Source: Clostridium brassicae
Lineage (GTDB): Bacteria; Bacillota; Clostridia; Clostridiales; Clostridiaceae
Assembly (NCBI RefSeq): GCF_026738875.1
Contig: NZ_JAPQFJ010000003.1
Span: forward strand, 186,001 to 250,000
DNA length: 64,000 bases
Reading direction: 5' to 3'
Shown here: positions 23,510 through 32,487 of the stretch, piece after piece
How the letters are laid out: each line of letters opens with the position of its first letter
How positions within the stretch are numbered: position 1 is the first letter of the stretch
Position numbers and translations under genes: made by a program
Notes under the pieces: model-generated
Databases searched by the model: none
What the model saw: the letters and a program-made list of their open reading frames with translations, nothing else
Told to the model about the DNA's origin: nothing

Positions 23510-23716
23510 TTGAAACGCAAGCAATGGACTACCACATTTAGAGAAGATTTACGAAAGGGGGTTAATGTCTTAGCGGCAGAGTTAGGGGTTAAACCAAATC
23601 ATGTGTTAGAAATAGCATTTGAATATTTAAAAGATTGTTTAGATGCAGAAGGGTATGAAAATACTCAAAATTATTTAGAAAAAGAAATATTATATAAATA
23701 TAAGAAAGGAGAATAA
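23510..23716 (+). CDS. Small DNA-binding-like protein (RHH type)
   Basis: A 68-residue protein from TTG behind AAGGAGGTG. QWTTTFREDLRKGVNVLAAE and HVLEIAFEYLKDCL give the strand-helix-helix pattern of RHH proteins. It is the first gene behind a TACG promoter and a candidate for regulating it. Confidence 0.6.
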   Translation: MKRKQWTTTFREDLRKGVNVLAAELGVKPNHVLEIAFEYLKDCLDAEGYENTQNYLEKEILYKYKKGE

Positions 23717-23717
23717 T

Positions 23718-24230
23718 ATGAATCAGTATACATTATTTAGAAAATGGGTTAAAAATTCTTTAGATTTCCATTTAATTTATAAGGATTATGAAGGTTTTTT
23801 TATAGTGACTAATGGATATACAGCTTTCAAAATAAATAAATCAAATAAAACATACTCTGATATATTGAAGAAAGAAACTTTTCAAAATTTAAAAAATAAC
23901 TTTTATATATATAATAGAAGATTGTCAGAATTCAATGATTTAAAATTAAGTGAATATTTTAAAAGCAATGGCAAGTTTAATACTGAAATTACAAAAATAA
24001 TATATGACTATGATCCTAAAATCAAAGCTAGGTTATTGAAAAATAGCAATAATTCTTTAGTGTTTATCAATGAAAAAAATTTAAATTTTTTGTATAATAT
24101 CGAACAATATAAAATATATTCAGATTTACCATTAAACCCAGTTATATTTATTTCAAGTGAAATTCAATTTTTAATATTTCCATTAAGAATAATGGATTTC
24201 CCATATACCATAAATAAAAAAGGAGTGTAA
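23718..24230 (+). CDS. Hypothetical protein
   Basis: A 170-residue Asn/Lys/Phe-rich protein (YEGFFIVTNGYTAFKINKSN). The base composition is even more AT-rich than its neighbours, suggesting separate acquisition. No family is recognised. Confidence 0.55.
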   Translation: MNQYTLFRKWVKNSLDFHLIYKDYEGFFIVTNGYTAFKINKSNKTYSDILKKETFQNLKNNFYIYNRRLSEFNDLKLSEYFKSNGKFNTEITKIIYDYDPKIKARLLKNSNNSLVFINEKNLNFLYNIEQYKIYSDLPLNPVIFISSEIQFLIFPLRIMDFPYTINKKGV

Positions 24231-24233
24231 AAA

Positions 24234-24407
24234 ATGAATGAATTAGAAATATTATTTAATTATATGATTGATTATTTAAAAGGCGGCTGGACATTTGAAG
24301 ATATGAAACAAATAATAAAAGATTATTATTGTGATCCATATCTAGATTTAAAATGTATTGAATTAAGAGATTGCATGGAAGCTTTAGAAACAGAAATAAT
24401 AAAATAA
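24234..24407 (+). CDS. Hypothetical small protein
   Basis: A 57-residue acidic helical protein behind AAAGGAGTG. YLKGGWTFEDMKQIIKDYY contains a short helical hairpin. It is not recognised. Confidence 0.5.
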   Translation: MNELEILFNYMIDYLKGGWTFEDMKQIIKDYYCDPYLDLKCIELRDCMEALETEIIK

Positions 24408-24422
24408 TAGGAGGAATAATAT

Positions 24423-25160
24423 ATGTGTAAAAGTTTAGAGTTAATTAATCAAGGTGGAGAAATAAGAGTAAGTAGTAGAGTAATAGCTATGGATTTTGAA
24501 AAAGAACATAAAAATATAAAAAGAGATATACAAAATTTAATAAGCTCAAATTTGAGCGTATCTAAAATGTTTATTATAAATGAATATAAAGATTCTATGA
24601 ATAGAAATCAACAAGAATATTTCATAAATCGTGATGGATTTAGTTTGTTAGTTATGGGTTTTACAGGCCAAAAGGCTCTTGAATGGAAACTTAAATATAT
24701 AAATGCTTTTAATGAAATGGAAAAAAGATTAAACAAATTACCTAAATTATCTAAAGAACTACAAGCTATATTTACTTTAGATCAAAAACAAGAAGAGTTA
24801 AAAGAAGAAATAAACACTGTAAAATGTGAAATAAAAGAAATGAAAGACTATGCTACTTTAAGTGCTGCACAATGTGAATTTATTAATAGAAAATATAAGT
24901 CTAAAATAGTAAAAATATTAGGTGGCAAAGATAGTATGGCTTATAAAAATAGAAGTTTAAGAGCGAAAGTGTACGCTGATTTTCAAAAACAACTCAAAAA
25001 AGAATTTGTCGTACCTACCTACAAACATGTATTAGTTAAAGACTTGGATAAACTAATAAAATTTATAGATAAGTACGAAACACAAGATTACTTAAATATG
25101 TCGATTATTGGCTATAATAATCAACTAAAGTTTTCTAATAACAATATTATAACATTATAA
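24423..25160 (+). CDS. Rha-family regulator with ORF6C domain
   Basis: A 245-residue protein. Residues 15-100 match Rha: RVSSRVIAMDFEKEHKNIKR, NRNQQEYFINRDGFSLLVMG and KALEWKLKYINAFNEME. After a coiled coil, residues 145-225 match ORF6C (AQCEFINRKYKSKIVKILGG, YADFQKQLKKEF, YKHVLVKDLDKLI). Rha-ORF6C proteins act as phage antirepressors. This is the second antirepressor-type gene in the tail region. Confidence 0.88.
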   Translation: MCKSLELINQGGEIRVSSRVIAMDFEKEHKNIKRDIQNLISSNLSVSKMFIINEYKDSMNRNQQEYFINRDGFSLLVMGFTGQKALEWKLKYINAFNEMEKRLNKLPKLSKELQAIFTLDQKQEELKEEINTVKCEIKEMKDYATLSAAQCEFINRKYKSKIVKILGGKDSMAYKNRSLRAKVYADFQKQLKKEFVVPTYKHVLVKDLDKLIKFIDKYETQDYLNMSIIGYNNQLKFSNNNIITL

Positions 25161-25189
25161 TGAGTTAAACACTAGTTTAAATATTAATT

Positions 25190-25209
25190 CGTAAAATTTG
25201 TATATTACG
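25190..25209 (+). promoter_or_regulatory. Leader stem-loop CGTAA-AATTTGTATA-TTACG
   Basis: CGTAA (25190-25194) and TTACG (25205-25209) are complementary arms around a 10-nt loop, 18 bp before the next start codon. The same loop with compensated arms (CGCAA/TTGCG) occurs at 51970-51989 in prophage 2. Confidence 0.5.
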
Positions 25210-25227
25210 CAATAGGAGGGATAAAAA

Positions 25228-25413
25228 ATGAAAAATAAAAAAATGATTGAAAGTGGCATTTGTCCACATTGTAATAAGCAAATGATTTATGAAAATGGTG
25301 AAAATGGTTTTACAACAGAATATTGGTGGGAATGCGAAGAGTGTGGAAGAAGTTATGACGAAGATACTGGTGAAGATATAACACAATATGAATTTTGGGA
25401 TTTAGATTGTTAG
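25228..25413 (+). CDS. Zinc-ribbon small protein
   Basis: A 61-residue protein behind TAGGAGGG. CPHCNKQM and CEECGRSY form a four-Cys zinc ribbon; the tail is acidic. No role is known. It ends the accessory block before the tape measure gene. Confidence 0.65.
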   Translation: MKNKKMIESGICPHCNKQMIYENGENGFTTEYWWECEECGRSYDEDTGEDITQYEFWDLDC

Positions 25414-25438
25414 TGTCACAATTTAAAAGAAGTATTCA

Positions 25439-25467
25439 AGAGAAGGGTGAAACCTTCTCTTTTTTTT
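25439..25467 (+). terminator. Intrinsic terminator (AGAGAAGG family)
   Basis: AGAGAAGG, loop GTGAAA, CCTTCTCT and T8, nearly identical to the terminator at 23245. Confidence 0.93.
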
Positions 25468-25532
25468 ATTGTGCTAAAATTAATATGTAAAGGTATATCG
25501 TATTATTAATATATATCGGAAGGAGGGGTAAC

Positions 25533-27845
25533 ATGGCAGCTTTAGAGGATTTAGTTTATAGTATTAGTTTTCAAACCAATGCTAGCGATTTGAGACTGAT
25601 GCAAAGTTCAACTAATAGCTTAGATAGGAATATAAATAACGCTAGTAATAGTATGCGTGGATTAGATAGAAATACAAATTCTACAAGTTCTACTCTAAAA
25701 ACTTTAGGGAAAGTAGTTGCAGGTGCATTTGTAACTAAAAAAGTTTTTGACTTCGGAAAAGCTTCTGCACAAACCTTTATGGATTTTGAACAAAGTATGG
25801 CAAATGTAAAGGCTACAATGGGTGGCGTTTCGAACCAAGATTTTGAAGCGTTAAAAAATGCAGCAAAAGAAGCAGGAAGAACTACAATGTATACTGCAAA
25901 AGAATCAGCCGACGCGTTAAATTATATGGCATTAGCTGGATTTGATACTAAACAAAGTATAGAATCATTACCGAAGGTTTTAAATTTAGCTGCGGCTGGT
26001 GGAATGGATTTGGCCAGAGCAAGCGATTTGGTAACAGATGGGATGAGTGCATTAGGATTGCAAACTAAAGATTTAGATATGTTTATAGATCAGATGGCAA
26101 GAACTTCTCAAAGAAGTAATACAAATGTTAATCAGCTGGGGGAAGCTATTCTTACTGTTGGTTCAGTTGCAAAAGATGCAGGATTAGACACAGCAAGCAT
26201 GAATACAGAATTAGGTATATTAGCTAATGCGGGTAAAAAAGGTGCAGAAGGAGGAACAGCATTAAGAAATATATTATTAAACCTAACCGCACCTACTAAG
26301 AAAGTTTCAGATCAACTTAATAAATTAGGGGTAAAGACAACAGATGCAAATGGAAAAATAAGACCTTTAAATAATATACTTTTAGATTTAAAAAATAAAA
26401 CTAAAGGTTTTACAGAAGGACAGCAACAAGCTATAAAGGCTATGATTGGGGGTAAAGAAAACGTTGCAGCTTTAACCATTCTTATGGATGGTGCTGGAAA
26501 AGGATATGATGATTTAAAGAAAAAAATTCTTGATAGTAATGGTGCTGCTAAGGCTATGGCTGACGATCAAAAGAATACAGTAAGCGGTGCATTTAAGGAA
26601 CTGCAATCAGCTTTACAAGATTTGCAAATTAGTTTATTTGATACAACTGGTTCTGGTAAAAAACTACAGGATATTATACGAGGTATAACTAATATTATTC
26701 CAAAAGTTAAAGATGGATTTGCAAAATTTGGTTCAATCTTAAATGACGTTGTATTCCCAGTTGTAATTGATTTTAAAAACTATGTAGAAACAAGTTTAAT
26801 ACCTAAATTTAAAGAGATTGGCAATCAACTTGCAAATATATATAACACATATCTTCCAGAAACTAGTAATGGCTTTTCAAACTTAAAAAAAGTAGCTGGT
26901 ACATTAGTTGATACAGGGTTAAATCTTGTAATAGCAGCGTTAAAATGGATAGCAAACAACAAAGGTCTTGTATTAGCTGCAGTAATTGGACTAACTACAG
27001 CATGGACTATACAAACTGGCATACTTATTGCTTTAAATATTCAAAAAGCTTATCACCAAGTTGTTACATTGTTGAATGTTGCCGCTGACCATTTAGAGAC
27101 AGCTGCCATAATTGGATTATATACAGCGGAATTTGTAGCGGAAGGTGCAACTAAATTGTTAACTGCTGCACAATGGTTACTTAATGCAGCTATGAATGCA
27201 AGTCCAGTTGTAAGAGTTATAGGGTTTATAATATTGTTAGCAACGGTATTTATAACTGCATATAACAATTCGGAAACTTTCCGAAATGGAGTTAATTCAT
27301 TGTGGGAATCATTAAAGAGTGGAGCAGAAACAGCAGTTAATTTTGTCGTAGGAAAAATTAATTGGCTAATTGAAAAAGCTAATTCTGCTATAGGATTTCT
27401 TAATAAAATACCTGGTGTAAACATAGGCAAAATTGGAGATGTTGGCTATGTTAACTTTACAGGTGAAAAACATGCTAAAACACCTACAAATGGATCAGTT
27501 AAACAAACACCGAAAAAGAATACTAGTCCTTTTGCTTCTCCATATATACCTATGTATGCAAGTGGTGTTAATTCAAAACCATTTTCGGGTCCAGCATTAG
27601 TTGGAGAAAATGGTCCAGAAATAGTTAACATAAATCGTGGCGATTCTGTTACACCTAATTACCAAACTAGAAGTATTTTAAATAGAGGTAGTGGCGGTGG
27701 AATGAATGTTAATTCACCAATTATTATAAACATTCACGGTAATGCAGATAGTGACACAGTAAATGATATTAGAACTGCTGTAAAAGAGGAATTAGAAAGT
27801 GTGTTTAGAACTGCCAGTGTACAACTAGGATATACAGAAATATAG
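25533..27845 (+). CDS. Tape measure protein
   Basis: A 770-residue protein. The N-terminal phage-tail-minor domain (ESADALNYMALAGFDTKQSI, GMDLARASDLVTDGMSALGL, NAGKKGAEGGTALRNILLNL) is typical of TMP family proteins. Two hydrophobic regions (about 480-570) and a Gly-rich tail follow. Its length sets tail length. It would normally follow the chaperone directly, but 4.3 kb of accessory genes lie between them. The interval 25468-25532 shows no TACG promoter in standard orientation, only GGTATATCGTA, an inverted partial copy. Confidence 0.93.
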   Translation: MAALEDLVYSISFQTNASDLRLMQSSTNSLDRNINNASNSMRGLDRNTNSTSSTLKTLGKVVAGAFVTKKVFDFGKASAQTFMDFEQSMANVKATMGGVSNQDFEALKNAAKEAGRTTMYTAKESADALNYMALAGFDTKQSIESLPKVLNLAAAGGMDLARASDLVTDGMSALGLQTKDLDMFIDQMARTSQRSNTNVNQLGEAILTVGSVAKDAGLDTASMNTELGILANAGKKGAEGGTALRNILLNLTAPTKKVSDQLNKLGVKTTDANGKIRPLNNILLDLKNKTKGFTEGQQQAIKAMIGGKENVAALTILMDGAGKGYDDLKKKILDSNGAAKAMADDQKNTVSGAFKELQSALQDLQISLFDTTGSGKKLQDIIRGITNIIPKVKDGFAKFGSILNDVVFPVVIDFKNYVETSLIPKFKEIGNQLANIYNTYLPETSNGFSNLKKVAGTLVDTGLNLVIAALKWIANNKGLVLAAVIGLTTAWTIQTGILIALNIQKAYHQVVTLLNVAADHLETAAIIGLYTAEFVAEGATKLLTAAQWLLNAAMNASPVVRVIGFIILLATVFITAYNNSETFRNGVNSLWESLKSGAETAVNFVVGKINWLIEKANSAIGFLNKIPGVNIGKIGDVGYVNFTGEKHAKTPTNGSVKQTPKKNTSPFASPYIPMYASGVNSKPFSGPALVGENGPEIVNINRGDSVTPNYQTRSILNRGSGGGMNVNSPIIINIHGNADSDTVNDIRTAVKEELESVFRTASVQLGYTEI

Positions 27846-27867
27846 CCCTTTAAGAGGGCTTTTTTAT
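27845..27867 (+). terminator. Intrinsic terminator
   Basis: AGCCCT, loop TTAAG, AGGGCT and T6, starting in the tape measure stop codon. Confidence 0.9.
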
Positions 27868-27899
27868 TTTCTAGTATAATTAGATTAGGAGGTGAAACT

Positions 27900-28391
27900 A
27901 TGCCTAACATATGCAAATTAGGAGATGTATTTTTTACTGTTGTAGAAGAAGAAAAGATAAATTATTCAAATGATGTAACCACTAGGAATGTAGAAGATGG
28001 CACTACAATAAGCGATAATGTCGCTAATAAACCAGTTACTATAAGTATAGATGGAATTATTTTCAATAACACTGGTTACCCTTGGGAACAAATAACAAAA
28101 TTAAGACGATATTGTTTAGATAAAAATGTATTAAGATATTATGCAAATTTTGGTTACTACTCTAGTATGGTAATTACAAGTTTTGAGAATACACACAACA
28201 AAGATGTAGCAGAAGGAATAACCTTCAACATGACTTTACAACAAGTCAGAATTATTGAGAAGCAAACTATAAGTATTAATACAAGTAGATTTACTATACC
28301 AGATATAGAAGCATTAAAAAAACAAAATAGTGACGGTGCAAGTACAAAACTTAAAAGCACAAGTAACGCTGGTAGAAAAGCTAAAAATTAG
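27900..28391 (+). CDS. Probable baseplate hub-associated protein
   Basis: A 163-residue protein after AGGAGGTG. ISDNVANKPVTISIDGIIFN, TGYPWEQITKLRRYCLDKN and DVAEGITFNMTLQQVRI recall the Dit/DUF6046-like hub proteins that follow the tape measure gene. The position supports a role joining tube and baseplate. Confidence 0.65.
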   Translation: MPNICKLGDVFFTVVEEEKINYSNDVTTRNVEDGTTISDNVANKPVTISIDGIIFNNTGYPWEQITKLRRYCLDKNVLRYYANFGYYSSMVITSFENTHNKDVAEGITFNMTLQQVRIIEKQTISINTSRFTIPDIEALKKQNSDGASTKLKSTSNAGRKAKN

Positions 28392-28402
28392 GAGGTGGAT
28401 TT

Positions 28403-28762
28403 ATGGGAACAATTGAAATAGATAAAGACCTTATACCATACAGATTCGACTTAGAATTAAGTAATAAAATATATACCTTTGTTATTAAATATAATTTCAT
28501 TTCAGATTTTTTTACAATAGATTTATTGATAGATGATAAGATTTTGGTTCAATCAGAAAAAATTGTGTTGAACGAACAATTATTTAAAGATTTATATGAA
28601 GATTCAGAAGGTAATTTAAATGAAGATTTTTTTACAGAAGCTTTAATTTTTAAATCTAGTAATAAAAACATAAACGAAATAACATTTGTAAATTTACAAG
28701 ATGAAGTTAAATTATTCTACTACACAAGAGAAGAAATAGAAAGTGGTGGTATGCATGAGTAA
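28403..28762 (+). CDS. Phage baseplate-region protein, unknown
   Basis: A 119-residue acidic beta-rich protein between the hub-associated and hub genes. FDLELSNKIYTFVIKYNFIS and DFFTIDLLIDDKILV match small conserved proteins in this position of DUF3383-type phages. Its last bases overlap the hub gene. Confidence 0.6.
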   Translation: MGTIEIDKDLIPYRFDLELSNKIYTFVIKYNFISDFFTIDLLIDDKILVQSEKIVLNEQLFKDLYEDSEGNLNEDFFTEALIFKSSNKNINEITFVNLQDEVKLFYYTREEIESGGMHE

Positions 28763-29540
28763 GTTTTTTGATAGAAAAATAGAAGTTATTATTGGTAATC
28801 GTCGTTGGGCTTATCCCTACATTGACATAGATTTTTCTATTAAATTTGACAGCGATACAATACCAGACGAAGCGGAGGTTACTCTTTATAATCTTTCACC
28901 TACGAGTGTTGCTCAAATTTCTAAAGGAACTGGTATTATTGTTAATGCTGGATATGGAACAGACACAGGAACAATATTGTCTGGTGTGATTTCAGATGTA
29001 TTTACAAGCCAAAATGGAGTTGACAAGGAAACAAAGATTAAAGCGCTTAACATAACACAACAATATCTTAATAAAACAATATACAAGACATACCATGCTG
29101 GTGTAAAGGCGGATTATATTATCGCAAGTTTATTAGCGCTAGCAGGCAATTTAAAAGCTAATACATTACAACTATCTAATAATGTTACTTATCAACGGGG
29201 ATTTGTAGCGAGTGGGAAAATATTAAATAATCTTACTAGAATAGCGAGAGATTGCAATTCAAGATTTTTAGTTCGTGGATCAGCAATTAATTTTATACCT
29301 AATCAGCAGGGCTTCCAAATGGGATTTCTCTTAAGCGCTTCTACTGGATTAATTAGTGTAGACAAAATAGATAAGTCAGACAGCGTGGCAACTCATAAGA
29401 TAGAAATGTTATTAAATCACGCTATAGCACCTTATAGCTTATTACAAATTAAATCAAAAGATTTAAATGGAACAGTTTTAGTTATAGAAGGAGAACATAA
29501 GTCAGACTTTACAACTAGTGTGGAGGTGAGAACACTATGA
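28755..29540 (+). CDS. Baseplate hub protein
   Basis: A 261-residue protein; ATG at 28755 overlaps the previous stop. FSIKFDSDTIPDEAEVTLYN, GYGTDTGTILSGVISDVFTS and IARDCNSRFLVRGSAINFIP are typical of hub proteins (T4 gp27/Mu gp44-like) that carry the spike. The order hub then Gp138-type spike supports this. Confidence 0.75.
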   Translation: MSKFFDRKIEVIIGNRRWAYPYIDIDFSIKFDSDTIPDEAEVTLYNLSPTSVAQISKGTGIIVNAGYGTDTGTILSGVISDVFTSQNGVDKETKIKALNITQQYLNKTIYKTYHAGVKADYIIASLLALAGNLKANTLQLSNNVTYQRGFVASGKILNNLTRIARDCNSRFLVRGSAINFIPNQQGFQMGFLLSASTGLISVDKIDKSDSVATHKIEMLLNHAIAPYSLLQIKSKDLNGTVLVIEGEHKSDFTTSVEVRTL

Positions 29541-30094
29541 AAGAAGTTGCTAAATTATTTCAAAGCGTTGTTGGTGGTATGGGCAATGATTTGAATGTAA
29601 TGGTAATAGGTAAAATAGTAGAATATGATTCTACTTACAATACTGCCACTATCGAGCCTATGCATTATGTTCCACAACAAAATATACCATTTAGTCCACT
29701 TATTACTGTACCTATCGGATATTTTAGTTTGGGTGGATATACTATAAAAGTTCGTCCACGATTAGGTGATATGGTATTAGTTTTATTTTGCGATTATGAT
29801 ATAGATAATTTGCTTATAGATGGCAATACTAAGAAACCCGCAACAGATAGAACACATGCACTAGAGGATGCAATCGTGCTGCCTTTGAGTATTAATTTTC
29901 TTAATAACGCTTTTAATTCTACAGAAGATTTAATAATACAAAAAGAGGGAACAAGTAGTTACGTTAAAATTCAATCAAACGGAGATATAGTTATTAATGC
30001 AAATAATATTAAACTTGGAGAAAATGCAACTAAAAAAATACTAATAGAGGATAGCAACACTTACACTACATCTAATAAAGTTTATGCAGAATAA
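29537..30094 (+). CDS. Baseplate spike, Gp138 N-terminal domain type
   Basis: A 185-residue protein starting at ATGA over the hub stop. Residues 20-100 form the OB-fold domain: VMVIGKIVEYDSTYNTATIE, VPIGYFSLGGYTIKVRPRLG and DMVLVLFCDYD. The C-terminal SYVKIQSNGDIVINANNIKL is a short beta-helix, the likely tip of the membrane-piercing spike. Confidence 0.85.
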   Translation: MKEVAKLFQSVVGGMGNDLNVMVIGKIVEYDSTYNTATIEPMHYVPQQNIPFSPLITVPIGYFSLGGYTIKVRPRLGDMVLVLFCDYDIDNLLIDGNTKKPATDRTHALEDAIVLPLSINFLNNAFNSTEDLIIQKEGTSSYVKIQSNGDIVINANNIKLGENATKKILIEDSNTYTTSNKVYAE

Positions 30095-30103
30095 CCTAAG
30101 GAT

Positions 30104-30502
30104 TTGAAATCCAACGGTAAGGAGGGGATTAAAATTAAGAGCATAAAATTTCAAAACGGAGATATTTCTATTACATCAAAAAGATTAGACATTGTAGAAG
30201 ACACAGAACAGAAAATACAAAAAACAAAAGGCTTACTTTTAGTAGCACAAGGAGAACTTTTCTATAATGCAAATATAGGATTAGATAGAACGGAAGTGCT
30301 AAGCATAAAAGAAAAAAATATAAGCAAAGAAAGAAAGTTGTTGGCTATATCAGAAGCGACTTATCAAGACGAAAATGTTGAAAAAATCGAATTTGCTGAC
30401 ATAACAACAGATAATAAAAACAGAAAACAACAAATTAATATAAAATTAAAGTATAAAGAAACATCAGATATTGTAGATGTAGGAGGTGTAGAGGTTGTCT
30501 GA
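30104..30502 (+). CDS. Baseplate wedge protein, gp25/W-like
   Basis: A 132-residue frame. KSIKFQNGDISITSKRLDIV, GELFYNANIGLDRTE and KQQINIKLKYKETSD resemble the short wedge proteins before baseplate J. The start is uncertain. TTG at 30104 has a poor RBS, while a very strong AAGGAGGGG (30119-30127) lies ahead of a rare in-frame ATT at 30134. Confidence 0.72.
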   Translation: MKSNGKEGIKIKSIKFQNGDISITSKRLDIVEDTEQKIQKTKGLLLVAQGELFYNANIGLDRTEVLSIKEKNISKERKLLAISEATYQDENVEKIEFADITTDNKNRKQQINIKLKYKETSDIVDVGGVEVV

Positions 30503-31655
30503 TTATGGAATTACTACAAATGGATTTAATCGAAAAACTTATAATAATTTATTAGAACAATTTGAAGCAGACTTAAAAAGTCAAGATGCTTTTGGAGAAA
30601 ATATAGATTTTTCACAGCAAGACCCACTATATCAATTTTCAGTACCTTATATTTATATGATAAGCGAATTATGGGAGTTGGCTGAAAATGTGTTTTACAG
30701 TACAAGTCCAAAATTTGCGGAAGGTGTTCCATTATCTAACACAGGAAAATTTATTGGAATAGCTAGAAAACAGGCTACAAAGGCAGAAGGTATAGTAACT
30801 TTTACTGGTGCAGCAGGAACTACAATAGAAACTGGATTTTTAGTTGGAACAGATAGCGGAGTTACATTTGAAACCAAAGAAAAGAAAGTAATACCCGCTG
30901 GTGGAAGTGTAGATATTCCAATTGTTGCACAAATTGCAGGGGCTATCGGTAATACACCAGCTAACACTATTACTACAATAATAAATCCAATGATTGGTCT
31001 ATCTTCTGTTACTAATAATTTAGAAACTACAAAAGGTCAAGATCAAGAAAGTGATCCACAGTTCAGAACACGTTATGATGAAACCACACAAGGTGGCGAT
31101 GGTTCAACTGCTATTGCAATAAGAAATAATTTACTTCAAGTAACAGGGGTTTCTAGTGCTACAGTAAAAGAAAATGATACTAATGACACAGTAGATAATA
31201 TACCCGCACATTCAATATTTTCACTAGTTAAAGGCGGAGCAGACACAGATGTAGCAAACTCCATTTTTGAGAAAAAGCCAGGCGGAATAGGAACTTATGG
31301 AAGCGTGTCTATAAATGTAACAGATACACAAGGTATCGTTCACACTATTAACTTTAGCAGACCAACCAATAAAAATATTTGGATAAATGTAACTATTACA
31401 AAAGGTTCAGATTATCCAGTTGACGGAGACACACTTATTCAAAACGCAGTAGTCTCCTATATAAATGCACTTGATATAGGAGAAGATATTATTGTGTATA
31501 AGCTAATTAATACTATAGCTAGTTTAGGTATCAGCGGCATAGAAGATATAGCAATCCAAACTAGTACAGATGGAACAACATTTACTTCTAATAATATAAC
31601 AGTAAGTGCAGAAGAAAACGCAATAACAGATATAGACAAGGTGGTGGTACAATAA
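30495..31655 (+). CDS. Baseplate J-like protein
   Basis: A 386-residue protein (TTG start, AGGAGGTG upstream). APAGGSVDIPI-type VIPAGGSVDIPIVAQIAGAI, GQDQESDPQFRTRYDETTQG and GVSSATVKENDTN are the gpJ/Mu gp47 hallmarks. It builds the baseplate wedge. It overlaps both neighbours. Confidence 0.92.
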   Translation: MSDYGITTNGFNRKTYNNLLEQFEADLKSQDAFGENIDFSQQDPLYQFSVPYIYMISELWELAENVFYSTSPKFAEGVPLSNTGKFIGIARKQATKAEGIVTFTGAAGTTIETGFLVGTDSGVTFETKEKKVIPAGGSVDIPIVAQIAGAIGNTPANTITTIINPMIGLSSVTNNLETTKGQDQESDPQFRTRYDETTQGGDGSTAIAIRNNLLQVTGVSSATVKENDTNDTVDNIPAHSIFSLVKGGADTDVANSIFEKKPGGIGTYGSVSINVTDTQGIVHTINFSRPTNKNIWINVTITKGSDYPVDGDTLIQNAVVSYINALDIGEDIIVYKLINTIASLGISGIEDIAIQTSTDGTTFTSNNITVSAEENAITDIDKVVVQ

Positions 31656-32170
31656 TGACTACTAAAGACAGACTTATACAACTACTACCTTACTATTTGC
31701 AAAATGGAGAAAATATAAATAAATACTTCTCCGTATTAGCTAAATACTATGACGAACTCGTAAATGTATTTCTTGATATAATAGATAGTAGAGACATTGA
31801 TAAATCTAAGCTATACGGTTTAGACATTATCGGAACTATAGTAGGAGAAGAAAGACAAGGAAGAACAGATTTAGATTATAGAAGTGCATTAAGAACAAAA
31901 ATAATAGCTAATAGAAGCGCAGGCGATATAGAAACCTTAAACAACTATATGCGTTCTCTTATGGGAAATTTCTTTGTTGGAATATTAGAAGGTGGCAACA
32001 CAAATTTAACTCTTAGATATACATTTCCAGCAGTAGAAAATCCAGTAAGCTATCTAAAAAAAGCTACACCAGCAGGAGTTAATATAGACACACAAATACA
32101 AACATATGTACCAGTAACAGGACAAAGGTTAGGATTATTAACACTTAACAAACGTCCTACCACTATTTAG
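31655..32170 (+). CDS. Tail protein I / YmfQ-like (DUF2313)
   Basis: A 171-residue protein. LIQLLPYYLQNGENINKYFS and DIIGTIVGEERQGRTDLDYR, then RSALRTKIIANRSAGDIETL are family hallmarks. It links the baseplate to the tail fibres. It is coupled to the J gene by TAATG. Confidence 0.88.
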   Translation: MTTKDRLIQLLPYYLQNGENINKYFSVLAKYYDELVNVFLDIIDSRDIDKSKLYGLDIIGTIVGEERQGRTDLDYRSALRTKIIANRSAGDIETLNNYMRSLMGNFFVGILEGGNTNLTLRYTFPAVENPVSYLKKATPAGVNIDTQIQTYVPVTGQRLGLLTLNKRPTTI

Positions 32171-32187
32171 ACAGGAGGTATAAAAAA

Positions 32188-32487
32188 TTGAAAAAGCTTA
32201 TATTTAAAGATAAAGAATTTTTGGCAGAAAAGATTGTAAAAACAGAAAAAAGTATTATATTTTATATAAATAACGAAGAAATAAACAGATTGCAACCGTT
32301 ATGCACCGACTTGAATGAATATAGAGTTTATAACGAAGATGGAAGCTTAGGACAGTTTGACACTATGTGCTTTAATGAGAACGTAGTTACAACAGGAACT
32401 GACTTAATGCGATTGCTATATGCAGTTTTAAAAGAAAATACTAACATGCAAGCTGAAATAGAAAAATTGAAGGGTGGCGTTGTGTAA
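32188..32487 (+). CDS. Hypothetical tail-region protein
   Basis: A 99-residue protein (TTG start after AGGAGGT) between tail protein I and the fibre. YRVYNEDGSLGQFDTMCFNE and a C-terminal coiled coil suggest a small structural or chaperone role. No family is recognised. Confidence 0.55.
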   Translation: MKKLIFKDKEFLAEKIVKTEKSIIFYINNEEINRLQPLCTDLNEYRVYNEDGSLGQFDTMCFNENVVTTGTDLMRLLYAVLKENTNMQAEIEKLKGGVV

